From NCBI GenBank assembly GCA_964616465.1, contig CAZTTO010000005.1, forward strand, positions 1-64,000: 64,000 bases of DNA, read 5' to 3'. Made by a program: the position numbers and the translations under genes. The DNA is from JAFLBI01 sp964616465. Lineage in GTDB: Bacteria; Bacteroidota; Bacteroidia; Chitinophagales; Chitinophagaceae. The notes under the pieces are model-generated. The model worked only from the letters and a program-made list of their open reading frames with translations, did no database searches and had not been told where the DNA came from. The first letter of the stretch is position 1, and each line of letters opens with the position of its first letter. Shown here one piece after another: positions 53,001 to 60,937 of the stretch.

Positions 53001-53341
53001 TGGAATGGGTTTGTATAGCACCTGCTGTTGCGGCATTGGACTGGAACGAGCGTAACTTATGCGTTGTAGATGCATTTGGTAAAAAATTGACCCTTGCGCG
53101 ATTCAAAGATCAGGTTTTTGCTACGTCTTATACCTGCCCTCATGCAGGCGGTATTATGTCGAACGGGTATATAGATGCAGTTGGGAATATTGTTTGTCCG
53201 CTTCATCGGTATAAGTTTTCTCTAGAAAAAGGCAGGAATGTAAGTGGGGAAGGGTATCATTTAAAGACCTATCCCGTTAAAATAGATGAAAATGGGGTAT
53301 GGGTAGGACAAGAAAAGCCACGATTTTTCAATTGGAAGTAA
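53000..53341 (+). CDS. Rieske-type 2Fe-2S protein
   Basis: 113 residues. Cluster ligands are CPHAGG (Cys and His) and CPLHRYKF (Cys and His), with 16 residues between. Stand-alone cytosolic Rieske ferredoxins of this size usually serve as electron donors for oxygenases or nitrite-reductase-like enzymes. The partner is not seen here. Its coupling with hflX is unusual but widespread among Bacteroidota as far as I recall. Confidence 0.88.
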   Translation: MEWVCIAPAVAALDWNERNLCVVDAFGKKLTLARFKDQVFATSYTCPHAGGIMSNGYIDAVGNIVCPLHRYKFSLEKGRNVSGEGYHLKTYPVKIDENGVWVGQEKPRFFNWK

Positions 53342-53359
53342 AAAAAGTAGAAGGATATT

Positions 53360-53388
53360 TTGAAAAATAGACAAAATCCCTATTTTTG
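53360..53388 (+). promoter_or_regulatory. promoter of tRNA-Asn
   Basis: TATTTTTG (53381-53388) fits the -7 element, with TTG at 53360 at -33 spacing. The tRNA starts at 53397. Confidence 0.65.
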
Positions 53389-53396
53389 CCGCCCAT

Positions 53397-53470
53397 TCCC
53401 GAATAGCTCAGCTGGTTAGAGCATCTGACTGTTAATCAGAGGGTCGCTGGTTCAAGTCCAGCTTCGGGAG
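53397..53470 (+). tRNA. tRNA-Asn (anticodon GTT)
   Basis: 74 bases. Acceptor stem TCCCGAA (53397) pairs with TTCGGGA (53463-53469), discriminator G. The D-arm, the anticodon loop CTGTTAA with anticodon GTT, and the T-arm with GGTTCAAGTCC are all in place. No CCA is encoded. Confidence 0.97.
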
Positions 53471-53716
53471 CGAAACCCTTAGCAAATGTGCTAGGGGTTT
53501 TGTTTTTTATGCTGGAGGGTCGTCCCGTGTATACGGGATCCAGCTTCGGGAGCGAAACCCTTAGCAAATGTGCTAGGGGTTTTGTTTTTTATTCTAGAGG
53601 GTCGTCCCGTGTATACGGGATCCAGCTTCGGGAGCGAAACCCTTAGCAAATGCGCTAGGGGTTTTGTTTTTTATGCTGGAGGGTCGTTTCGTGTATACTG
53701 GATCCAGCTTCGGGAG
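53462..53716 (+). repeat. three 82-bp tandem units made from the tRNA-Asn 3' end and its terminator
   Basis: CTTCGGGAG (the tRNA 3' end) recurs at 53544, 53626 and 53708, always 82 bases apart. Each unit holds the hairpin terminator AAACCCTTAGC/GCTAGGGGTTT (53473-53500 in the first) plus a T run, and then GAGGGTCG as in the tRNA variable/T-arm region. In place of the tRNA T-loop the units carry TCCCGT-GTAT-ACGGGA (53523-53538 in the first). The last unit has decayed (TTTCGT...ACTGGA). Confidence 0.9.
53473..53508 (+). terminator. terminator of tRNA-Asn (repeated downstream)
   Basis: AAACCCTTAGC (53473-53483) pairs with GCTAGGGGTTT (53490-53500), followed by a T run. Two further copies occur at 82 and 164 bases downstream. 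Confidence 0.85.
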
Positions 53717-53886
53717 TCCAACTAGACAAGCCATCTACAATGATAGGCTTTCTATTTGTCTATCAATGCGTTTGGCGTGCTGTATCTTTTACTTGGTTAA
53801 AATGAACTTTTTCGATAAAGATGTAATCTAACAAATGACCCTCCACCTTAATACCTATTTGCAATTTGACTGTATTATTTATCAAC

Positions 53887-54174
53887 CTAATTTCTTTTTT
53901 TCTTCTTTGCGTTTGAAGCTAAGACGCCCCAACCACCAGAACCCATCAAAAATCCAAGTGTATAAAAAAATCCAGAGTTTTTACTTGCAAATACAGCAAT
54001 ACTAGAATCAAAAAGCATTCCAATTAAGGAAAATGGAGCTATAAATCCGTGCCATAAGCCTGAAAAGAAACCATATTCGTAAGCGTTATTTGGAAATGCA
54101 ACTTCGATCTTTTCAGCACAACCGCTAAAAATTATCGTGCTTATGAGCAAAATGTAAAAAAGCTTAATTTTCAT
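53887..54174 (-). CDS. small lipoprotein
   Basis: 95 residues. A lipoprotein signal (FYILLISTIIFSGCAEK, Cys19) is followed by two hydrophobic segments around residues 40-60 and 68-85 (GFFSGLWHGFIAPFSLIGML) and a basic end (KKKKRN). Similar small proteins of unknown function, with the F-x-S-G-L-W-H-G-x-I pattern, occur in many bacteria. No function known. Confidence 0.65.
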   Translation of the reverse strand: MKIKLFYILLISTIIFSGCAEKIEVAFPNNAYEYGFFSGLWHGFIAPFSLIGMLFDSSIAVFASKNSGFFYTLGFLMGSGGWGVLASNAKKKKRN

Positions 54175-54514
54175 TTGATTATAAATTTATAAAAAAGTTA
54201 CGATCTTAATTCTAAATAGTCACATACTCTATCAACGCATAATAGCTGCATCTTTTATTAGCTAGGGGAGCTTAGTAATCGAGCAGGTACAATGTTAAAG
54301 GTTGTAGCTACTTTTTTTTCTAAGCAAAATTAGAGAACTCCTAAAATCGTATAGCAGAAAAAGTATTCAAAAAACTTTGATAAATAAGTGCTTCCGATGT
54401 TTCTGAAAAAAGCATGAAGAGGTTTTAAGTGCTATGTCTCATGACTCATAAGTCAGAGTTATTTAATTTAAGAGGTTCCTAAGCAGGGAGACTTCGAAGA
54501 GTGTGATATTTATC
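54175..54514. other. intergenic region without recognised features
   Basis: About 340 AT-rich bases; neither a convincing ORF nor a clear hairpin was seen. Confidence 0.4.
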
Positions 54515-55102
54515 TTATTGCTTTGCCGTGATTTTTTTATAGTTTTTATCAAATATTTTTTCTGTGCCAAATTGAGCATCTAGGTATGTTTTGTCGGCAA
54601 TTATGATGGCAATAAGCTTATAATTTGCCAGCGGTAAATCCTCATTAGTATGTGAAGTTTGAGCTTGTTTTGTAACTGTAACAAAAACTTCATTGTTGGG
54701 CGAATCAAATTCGAAGTAATTTAACTGAATTGTACTTCCATCAGTGTTGACCACATTATCTGGCATCTTATATTGATAGCCTTCTGAACCAAACTTTTTA
54801 CTGATATCTTTTAAACTTGTTTGTCCGAATTGAAAGTCTGAATACAATGGCTTTGTTGCTTTCGAATCGCCAAGCCATGCATTTTCCATACTTACTATTT
54901 TTCCGTCTTTTAAAGCAATAAAAAAATCATTGTTATCCAGGGTTTTGTATTTAATCAAGTCATCAAACTTCTCATCAACGTTAAGACTAATTGTTTCAAG
55001 GGCTTTTTCACTTGCTCCAATTTTCAACCCTAGCATTAAAATATCAGTCTCTTGAAGCAATCCTACTCCAATTAAGAAAATACTCATTACTAACTTAGTC
55101 AT
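54515..55102 (-). CDS. hypothetical secreted protein
   Basis: 195 residues. The start MTKLVMSIFLIGVGLLQETD could be a signal peptide or membrane helix. The rest is mixed alpha/beta (YKTLDNNDFFIALKDGKIVS, FGSEGYQYKMPDNVVNTDGS), with no recognised domain. It stands alone between two long AT-rich gaps. Confidence 0.6.
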   Translation of the reverse strand: MTKLVMSIFLIGVGLLQETDILMLGLKIGASEKALETISLNVDEKFDDLIKYKTLDNNDFFIALKDGKIVSMENAWLGDSKATKPLYSDFQFGQTSLKDISKKFGSEGYQYKMPDNVVNTDGSTIQLNYFEFDSPNNEVFVTVTKQAQTSHTNEDLPLANYKLIAIIIADKTYLDAQFGTEKIFDKNYKKITAKQ

Positions 55103-55496
55103 AGCGTTTGATTAATTGTGTTTATTGCTGATGTAGTTTTTAAATAAGCAGTTGACCACTTTTGCAAAGCAATTTCATCTATTTTTATGTCCGTGCAAAA
55201 AGAACTAGGTGTAAATAATTTGTTATAGTTTGTAAAACTAGGTTTTGCTAAGTAAGTATTCCTTTTAACAGGCAGTTTTAATATTGTTCAAGTGTTAAAA
55301 GTTAGTCTATGATCACGAACATGAATTTTTTTAAAAGCATATTTTGTATTTTTCAGATACTCGCAGTTATTTTTTTTAATCGTTTCATAGTCTGCGAAAG
55401 AATTTATTAATCAAAAGTTTTATTTTGCCATTAATGATAAACCTTTTCTTAAGGCATTTAGCTTGATTTATACTTTTATCATTAGATAATATAAGA
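55103..55496. other. intergenic region without recognised features
   Basis: About 390 AT-rich bases. No convincing ORF, RNA gene or strong hairpin was seen. Confidence 0.4.
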
Positions 55497-56129
55497 ATGA
55501 TCCCAAATAGCCAAAATCAGCATTTTGATACATATCTTAGAAATGGTTGTATGCGTTGTAAGTTGGGAGGAACAATTTATTGTAAAGTGTTGAAGTGGGT
55601 ACCAGAATTGGAGTTGCTTAGGAAAATTGTTATTGAATGTGGCTTGAAAGAGGAAATTAAGTGGGGTGTTCCTGTGTATACTCATCATGGCAAAAATATA
55701 GTTACAGTGAATGCACTGAAGGATTCAGCTAATATCGGATTCTTTAAAGGTGCTCTAATAGCAGACACAAGCAAGCTTTTGGTGCAACAGGGAAACTTAC
55801 AGTCAGATCGACTCATAAAATTTAAGCATGTTGATGAAATTCAAGCAATAGAAGATGTTTTAAAATCTTATATATTCGAAGCCATAAGAATTGAGGAGAG
55901 TGGACAAAAAGTAAACTATCAAAAAAATCCAGAGCCAATTCCAGAGGAACTCAGTGTTGCTTTTAAAGAAGATAAAGATTTTGAAAAAGCTTTTTTTGCT
56001 TTAACTCCAGGCCGACAAAGGGGCTATATCATTTACTTCTCACAGCCAAAGCAGTCGACAACTCGAATAGGAAGAATTCAAAAGTGTAGAGCTAAAATTT
56101 TTACAGGAAAGGGTATACACGATCTATAA
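55497..56129 (+). CDS. DUF1801 / YdeI (OmdA-like) family protein
   Basis: 210 residues. NGCMRCKLGGTIYCKVLKW (about 17-35), KEEIKWGVPVYTHHGKNIV (about 60-78) and NIGFFKGALI match the DUF1801 domain. The C-terminal third (PEELSVAFKEDKDFEKAFFA, TPGRQRGYIIYFSQPKQ) fits the bacteriocin-protection (OmdA/YdeI) region. It is a cytoplasmic protein of unclear function; some homologues are linked to resistance to antimicrobial peptides. Confidence 0.85.
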   Translation: MIPNSQNQHFDTYLRNGCMRCKLGGTIYCKVLKWVPELELLRKIVIECGLKEEIKWGVPVYTHHGKNIVTVNALKDSANIGFFKGALIADTSKLLVQQGNLQSDRLIKFKHVDEIQAIEDVLKSYIFEAIRIEESGQKVNYQKNPEPIPEELSVAFKEDKDFEKAFFALTPGRQRGYIIYFSQPKQSTTRIGRIQKCRAKIFTGKGIHDL

Positions 56130-56254
56130 TTGTAGCGACTTCTATATTTAGAATTGGTAAATTCATCTTTTCAAGTTTATCAAGGAGGTCATTCTTCAGA
56201 AAATATGATTCATTCTCTTAAAATGATTATACTTGTTATCAACTCTTTTTTTAG

Positions 56255-56599
56255 ATGCAGCCAAAAGAAATTTTACAACAATGGGTAGAGCGCTTTAATC
56301 TTCAAGATCATGAAGCACTTAGTGAGCTGTATGCAGACAACTGTATCAATCATCAAACACCTAATGGAATTATTGCTGGTAAAGAAAATATCAAACACAT
56401 GTTTAAGCAGGAGTTTGAACAATTTGAAATGGTATGCATCGTTGAAAATATTTTTCAAGATGGGAATGTGGGTATTTTAGAATGGAAAGATCCGAAAGGA
56501 TTAAGAGGGTGCGGATTTTTTTGGATAGAGGATGACAAAATAATTTATCAGAGAGGATATTGGGATAAGCTCTCCTTCATGGAGCAGCAAGCAAAGTAA
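56255..56599 (+). CDS. SnoaL/NTF2-like protein
   Basis: 114 residues of the NTF2 fold (WVERFNLQDHEALSELYADN at the N-terminus, GNVGILEWKDPKGLRGCGFF in the second half). This family includes polyketide cyclases, ketosteroid isomerases and proteins without a known substrate. No gene nearby suggests its role. Confidence 0.75.
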   Translation: MQPKEILQQWVERFNLQDHEALSELYADNCINHQTPNGIIAGKENIKHMFKQEFEQFEMVCIVENIFQDGNVGILEWKDPKGLRGCGFFWIEDDKIIYQRGYWDKLSFMEQQAK

Positions 56600-56708
56600 T
56601 TTTTGGTCAAAAGCACAATGCAAGTCATCTAAGACTACTTTACAACTATATGATAAGTGGAATGGTCATGCTCAACTTTTTATTTACATTAGCCAAAATC
56701 ATTCGACC

Positions 56709-58253
56709 ATGAATATGAAATCAACTATTCTCTCTGCTTTATTACTTGTTCAGGTGTTTTGTGTTGCAGTCTTTGCACAAACAAATCCAATTGTTGCAGC
56801 AATTATTAAAGAAGCCAATGAAAATTCTCAATTAGAAAAAATTGGCCATGAACTCATGGATGGTATTGGTCCTCGTCTTGTTGGTTCTACTAAAATGCTG
56901 CAAGCGAGCGATTGGGCTATTGCTCAATATCAGCAGTATGGAATTTCTGCAAGAAGAGAAAACTATGGTACTTGGCGAGGATGGGATAGAGGCATTACTC
57001 ATGTAGACATGATTAGTCCTTGGGTAAAATCATTAGAAGCTACTCAACTTGCATTTTCACCAGCAACGAAAAAACCTGTAAAAGGTGAAACCATAATACT
57101 TCCGGATGTGGCTGATTCTTTAGAGTTTCAAAAATGGTTGCCAAATGTAAAAGGTAAGTTTGTCTTGATTTCAATGCCACAGCCAACTGGTCGTCCTGAT
57201 TACAACTGGCGTGACTTTGCTACTAAAGCATCTATGGAGAAAATGCAGAAAGAAAGAAGAGAAGCAACAGATGCATGGCGCAAGCGAATAAGTAAAACTG
57301 GTTATAATAATCGTCAACTAGCTGCAGCGTTAGAAAAAGCAGGTGCTGCAGGAATCATTAGTAGTTATTGGAGTCAAGGTTTTGGTGTTAGTAAGATTTT
57401 TGATGCATACACCAAAAAAATTCCAACCATAGATGTGATGTTGGAAGACTATGGCTTAATTTATCGACTAACAGAATCTGGCAAAGCTCCAATACTAAAT
57501 GTTGTGGCAGAGTCTAAAGAATTAGGAGAGGTGCCAACCTTCAATACCATTGCAGAGATAAAGGGCACAGAAAAACCCGAAGAGTATGTAATGATGTCGG
57601 CGCATTTTGATTCTTGGGATGGTGGCACTGGCGCAACCGATAATGGAACAGGAACCATGGTTATGATGGAGGCAATGCGTATCCTTAAAAAAGTTTATCC
57701 AAATCCAAAACGAACCATTTTAGTTGGGCATTGGGGAAGTGAAGAGCAAGGATTAAATGGCTCAAGAGCATTTGTAGAAGATAATCCCAATATTGTAAAA
57801 AATTTGCAAGCCTTATTTAACCAAGATAATGGAACAGGAAGAATAGTGAATCTAAGCGGATCTGGATTTGCTAAAGCGCAGGACTATTTAGGAAGATGGT
57901 TGGCCGCTGTACCAAGTGAATACAGAGATTCCATTAAAACCATTTTTCCTGGCACACCTGGTGGTGGTGGATCTGATCATGCCTCTTTTGTAGCTGCAGG
58001 AGCACCCGCTTTCTCGTTAAGTTCTTTAAGTTGGTCTTATTCAAACTATACATGGCATACGAATAGAGACACCTACGACAAAATTGTGTTTGATGATGTA
58101 CGATACAACGCAATAGTTACAGCCATACTTGTTTACATGGCATGTGAAGATCCAGAAATGAGCTCGAGAGACAAGGCCAATGTAAGTGGTGCAGGCAGTC
58201 GTCCCTGGCCAACTCCAGTAAAAGCGAAACGTAGGGGAGGGTATGATCAGTAG
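56709..58253 (+). CDS. secreted M28-family metallopeptidase
   Basis: 514 residues. A signal peptide (SALLLVQVFCVAVFAQT) is followed by a helical/PA-like region and an M28 catalytic domain. Zinc ligands are in SAHFDSWDGGTGATDNGTG (His and Asp), GSEEQGLNGSRAF (Glu pair) and GGGGSDHASFVAAG (Asp, His). It is probably an extracellular aminopeptidase or dipeptidase. Starts at 56709 and 56715 are both possible; the difference is two residues. Confidence 0.9.
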   Translation: MNMKSTILSALLLVQVFCVAVFAQTNPIVAAIIKEANENSQLEKIGHELMDGIGPRLVGSTKMLQASDWAIAQYQQYGISARRENYGTWRGWDRGITHVDMISPWVKSLEATQLAFSPATKKPVKGETIILPDVADSLEFQKWLPNVKGKFVLISMPQPTGRPDYNWRDFATKASMEKMQKERREATDAWRKRISKTGYNNRQLAAALEKAGAAGIISSYWSQGFGVSKIFDAYTKKIPTIDVMLEDYGLIYRLTESGKAPILNVVAESKELGEVPTFNTIAEIKGTEKPEEYVMMSAHFDSWDGGTGATDNGTGTMVMMEAMRILKKVYPNPKRTILVGHWGSEEQGLNGSRAFVEDNPNIVKNLQALFNQDNGTGRIVNLSGSGFAKAQDYLGRWLAAVPSEYRDSIKTIFPGTPGGGGSDHASFVAAGAPAFSLSSLSWSYSNYTWHTNRDTYDKIVFDDVRYNAIVTAILVYMACEDPEMSSRDKANVSGAGSRPWPTPVKAKRRGGYDQ

Positions 58254-58273
58254 TGTTATCCTTTTATAAAAGT

Positions 58274-58309
58274 AAAGCGGCAAGTTGAATGGACTTGCCG
58301 CTTTTTGAT
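58274..58309 (+). terminator. terminator after peptidase gene
   Basis: AAAGCGGCAAGT (58274-58285) pairs with ACTTGCCGCTTT (58293-58304), followed by T bases. Confidence 0.9.
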
Positions 58310-58346
58310 TATATAAATAGCCTCGAAAATCATTTACATGAATGTA

Positions 58347-59579
58347 TTAAAATGATAAAACCTTACTTCTCGCAATTAAACATCCGCCCATAACACCTGC
58401 TTTCTCTCCTAGTTTAGAAAGTTTCACTTGTGTATCACTGTTCACTAAACTCAAGGAGTATTTGTTTAAAGCACTTCTGGCAGGTAATCTTAAAAAATCA
58501 CCTGTTTCGGCTAAAGTACCTCCCAGAATTACTAATTCTGGATTGAATAAATTAATCAATACAGCAAGGCCTTTACCCAATTGCTCCCCCATTTCTGCTA
58601 AAAGCTCAATTGCGAGCACATCTTCTTGTCGAGCTGCTTCAATAATATCTTCCAATTTCAACTCCTCTGGTTTTTTGATCTTTTTAGATAGGATAGATGA
58701 ACTGCCTTTAGCAAGTTGTTCTTTTACTAATCTAATGAGTGCCTGGCCTGATACTTCAGTTTCTAAGCATCCTTTCTTTCCGCATCCACAAATTATTTCG
58801 TTGTTGTAGAAAGGGATATGTCCGAACTCCCCACTAAAGCCACTTTTACCATAGTATAGTTCGCTATTTAAAATAATTCCGCATCCTGTTCCATAGTCAA
58901 GGTTAATGAACAATACATTCTTTTCTGTAGTTACCGCACCATGGTGAAACTCACCATAAGCCATTGCATTAGAATCGTTTTCCAAAAAAGTTCGAATACC
59001 CAATTCATTTTGAATAATTGAAGCAAGTGGCTCTTCTTGAAAATGAAAATAGCTATAGCTATAGCCACTGATATTATTTACCCTTCCCGAAAGGTTAATA
59101 CCAATGGCTAAGATTTTCTCCTTTGGTACTTTAGATTCAGTAATAAATTTTTTGATACTTTTTATGAGTGCAGTAAGCGATTGTTGGGTGTTCTCTAATG
59201 GATAAGGTACTTTCTCTTTTACTGTTACAAGGTGTTTTTTGAAATCTAATAATCCAATATTAACGTAATATCTTTTTACATCAACACCAATAAAGAAACA
59301 CGCATCGCTCCCTAATCCGTATATACTTGCCCTTCTTCCTCCTGTAGAATCCATTTTACCTAAATCTTGTAACAGACCATCCTGAATAAGCTCATTTACT
59401 AAGCTGGTTATTTTAGGGGTGCTGATACTTAGTTCTTTCGATAGGTCGGCAATGGTTTGGTCTCCAAATCGGTCTAGTTGGTTAATGATGGCTTTTTTGA
59501 GTGTCTTATTCTTAAATGCAACACCTCCCCCAACTGTTTCATCGGAAAAAACCTCCATTAAACTTGATGCTGTGCTCAT
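58347..59579 (-). CDS. ROK-family transcriptional regulator
   Basis: 410 residues. Residues about 25-85 are a winged helix (IADLSKELSISTPKITSLVN), followed by a ROK domain with DYGTGCGIILNS (about 229-240) and the zinc site CGCGKKGCLE (about 263-272). Such proteins repress sugar and amino-sugar genes until a sugar ligand binds (NagC/XylR type). It is divergent from the AGE epimerase gene, with an inverted repeat in the gap, which fits local control of that locus. Confidence 0.9.
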   Translation of the reverse strand: MSTASSLMEVFSDETVGGGVAFKNKTLKKAIINQLDRFGDQTIADLSKELSISTPKITSLVNELIQDGLLQDLGKMDSTGGRRASIYGLGSDACFFIGVDVKRYYVNIGLLDFKKHLVTVKEKVPYPLENTQQSLTALIKSIKKFITESKVPKEKILAIGINLSGRVNNISGYSYSYFHFQEEPLASIIQNELGIRTFLENDSNAMAYGEFHHGAVTTEKNVLFINLDYGTGCGIILNSELYYGKSGFSGEFGHIPFYNNEIICGCGKKGCLETEVSGQALIRLVKEQLAKGSSSILSKKIKKPEELKLEDIIEAARQEDVLAIELLAEMGEQLGKGLAVLINLFNPELVILGGTLAETGDFLRLPARSALNKYSLSLVNSDTQVKLSKLGEKAGVMGGCLIARSKVLSF

Positions 59580-59669
59580 GTTTCGAAGGTATTTAAAATG
59601 GCTGGCAGCACAAGAACTAATTATGGGAATCCAATATTTTGAACCTATTAAATAAAATATTTTAAAAAG

Positions 59670-59688
59670 TATTTGGAAATTTCAAATA
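59670..59688. promoter_or_regulatory. candidate operator between ROK gene and epimerase gene
   Basis: TATTTG (59670-59675) and CAAATA (59683-59688) form an inverted repeat around seven AT-rich bases in the divergent gap. It is a possible ROK-regulator binding site. Confidence 0.4.
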
Positions 59689-59726
59689 ATTTAAAATAAC
59701 TTTAAATTCTTATTAACAAAATTTGC

Positions 59727-60932
59727 ATGGATAGCCATTCCATTCAACAACCAACGATTGCTACCAGACATAAGCTTGCCGCTTATGCTGCTTTGTATAG
59801 AAATGAACTATTACAAAATGTTTTGCCATTTTGGGTGAAACATAGCCGTGATGAAAGTAATGGGGGTTTTTTTACTTGTCTTGATAGAACTGGTCAGGTG
59901 TACGATACCGATAAGTTTATGTGGTTACAGGGCCGACAAGTATGGTGTTTTAGCTCTATGTATCATAATGTATCGGCTAAGTCAGAGTGGCTCGATATGG
60001 CTTTGCATGGTGCCAATTTCATGAAAAAGCATGGTCGTGATGCAAATGGAAATTGGTATTTTTCTCTTACTGCTCAGGGGCAGCCGCTCATTCAACCTTA
60101 TAATATTTTCAGCGATTGTTTTGCAACAATGGCTTTTGCTGCACTCGATAAAATTCAGCCAAGCGATGATTGGAAAGAAATAGCTGTATCAACTTTCTAC
60201 AATATTCTTAGAAGAAGGGAAAATTGGAAGGGTATATACAATAAGTCATTTCCAGGAACACGGACATTGAAGAATTTCAGCCTACCTATGATTCTATGCA
60301 ATTTGGCTCTTGAACTTGAACATGTAATAGGGTCTGATGAGGTAGATAAATTGATTCCAGAAGTCATTCATGAAGTCATGGAAGTCTTTTATCAGCCTAA
60401 CTCAGGTTTAATATTAGAGAATGTTCATCCAGATGGAAGTTTCTCAGACAGTTTTGAAGGAAGGCTACTTAATCCCGGGCATGCTATTGAAGCTATGTGG
60501 TTTATCATGGATTTGGGCGTTCGCATGAAGAATGATGGGTTAATTCAAAAGGCGGTTGATATTATGCTGCGAACCATAGAATTTGGATGGGATAAAGAAT
60601 TTGAGGGGTTGTTTTATTTTATGGACATTAAAGGTCATCCCACTCAACAACTTGAATGGGATCAAAAACTTTGGTGGGTACATGTGGAAGCGCTAGTGGC
60701 GTTAGCAAAAGGTTTTGTATTAACTGGGAATGAAAGATGTGCTAATTGGTTTGAAATTTTACATAAGTATACTTGGAATAAGTTTAGAGATCCAGAATAC
60801 GGTGAGTGGTTTGGCTATTTAAATCGTAGAGGTGAAGTTTTGCTATCTCTGAAGGGCGGAAAGTGGAAAGGATGTTTTCATATTCCTAGATCTCTTTATC
60901 AAGTATCGGTGACATTAGAAAGCTTGAAGTAA
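59727..60932 (+). CDS. AGE-family epimerase (N-acylglucosamine 2-epimerase-like)
   Basis: 401 residues of the (alpha/alpha)6-barrel AGE family. FMWLQGRQVWCFSSMYHNV, LLNPGHAIEAMWFIMDLG and QKLWWVHVEALVALAKG carry the catalytic and substrate-binding residues and are closer to the renin-binding-protein branch than to cellobiose 2-epimerases. It would interconvert GlcNAc and ManNAc in the cytoplasm, as in sialic acid catabolism. The exact substrate is inference. It starts the operon with the oxidoreductase and SusC-like genes. Confidence 0.85.
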   Translation: MDSHSIQQPTIATRHKLAAYAALYRNELLQNVLPFWVKHSRDESNGGFFTCLDRTGQVYDTDKFMWLQGRQVWCFSSMYHNVSAKSEWLDMALHGANFMKKHGRDANGNWYFSLTAQGQPLIQPYNIFSDCFATMAFAALDKIQPSDDWKEIAVSTFYNILRRRENWKGIYNKSFPGTRTLKNFSLPMILCNLALELEHVIGSDEVDKLIPEVIHEVMEVFYQPNSGLILENVHPDGSFSDSFEGRLLNPGHAIEAMWFIMDLGVRMKNDGLIQKAVDIMLRTIEFGWDKEFEGLFYFMDIKGHPTQQLEWDQKLWWVHVEALVALAKGFVLTGNERCANWFEILHKYTWNKFRDPEYGEWFGYLNRRGEVLLSLKGGKWKGCFHIPRSLYQVSVTLESLK

Positions 60933-60937
60933 TAAAT

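Noticed and set aside
53462..53716. CRISPR array
   Set aside because: The 82-bp units are whole tandem copies without unique spacers, and they derive from the tRNA end; no cas genes are present.
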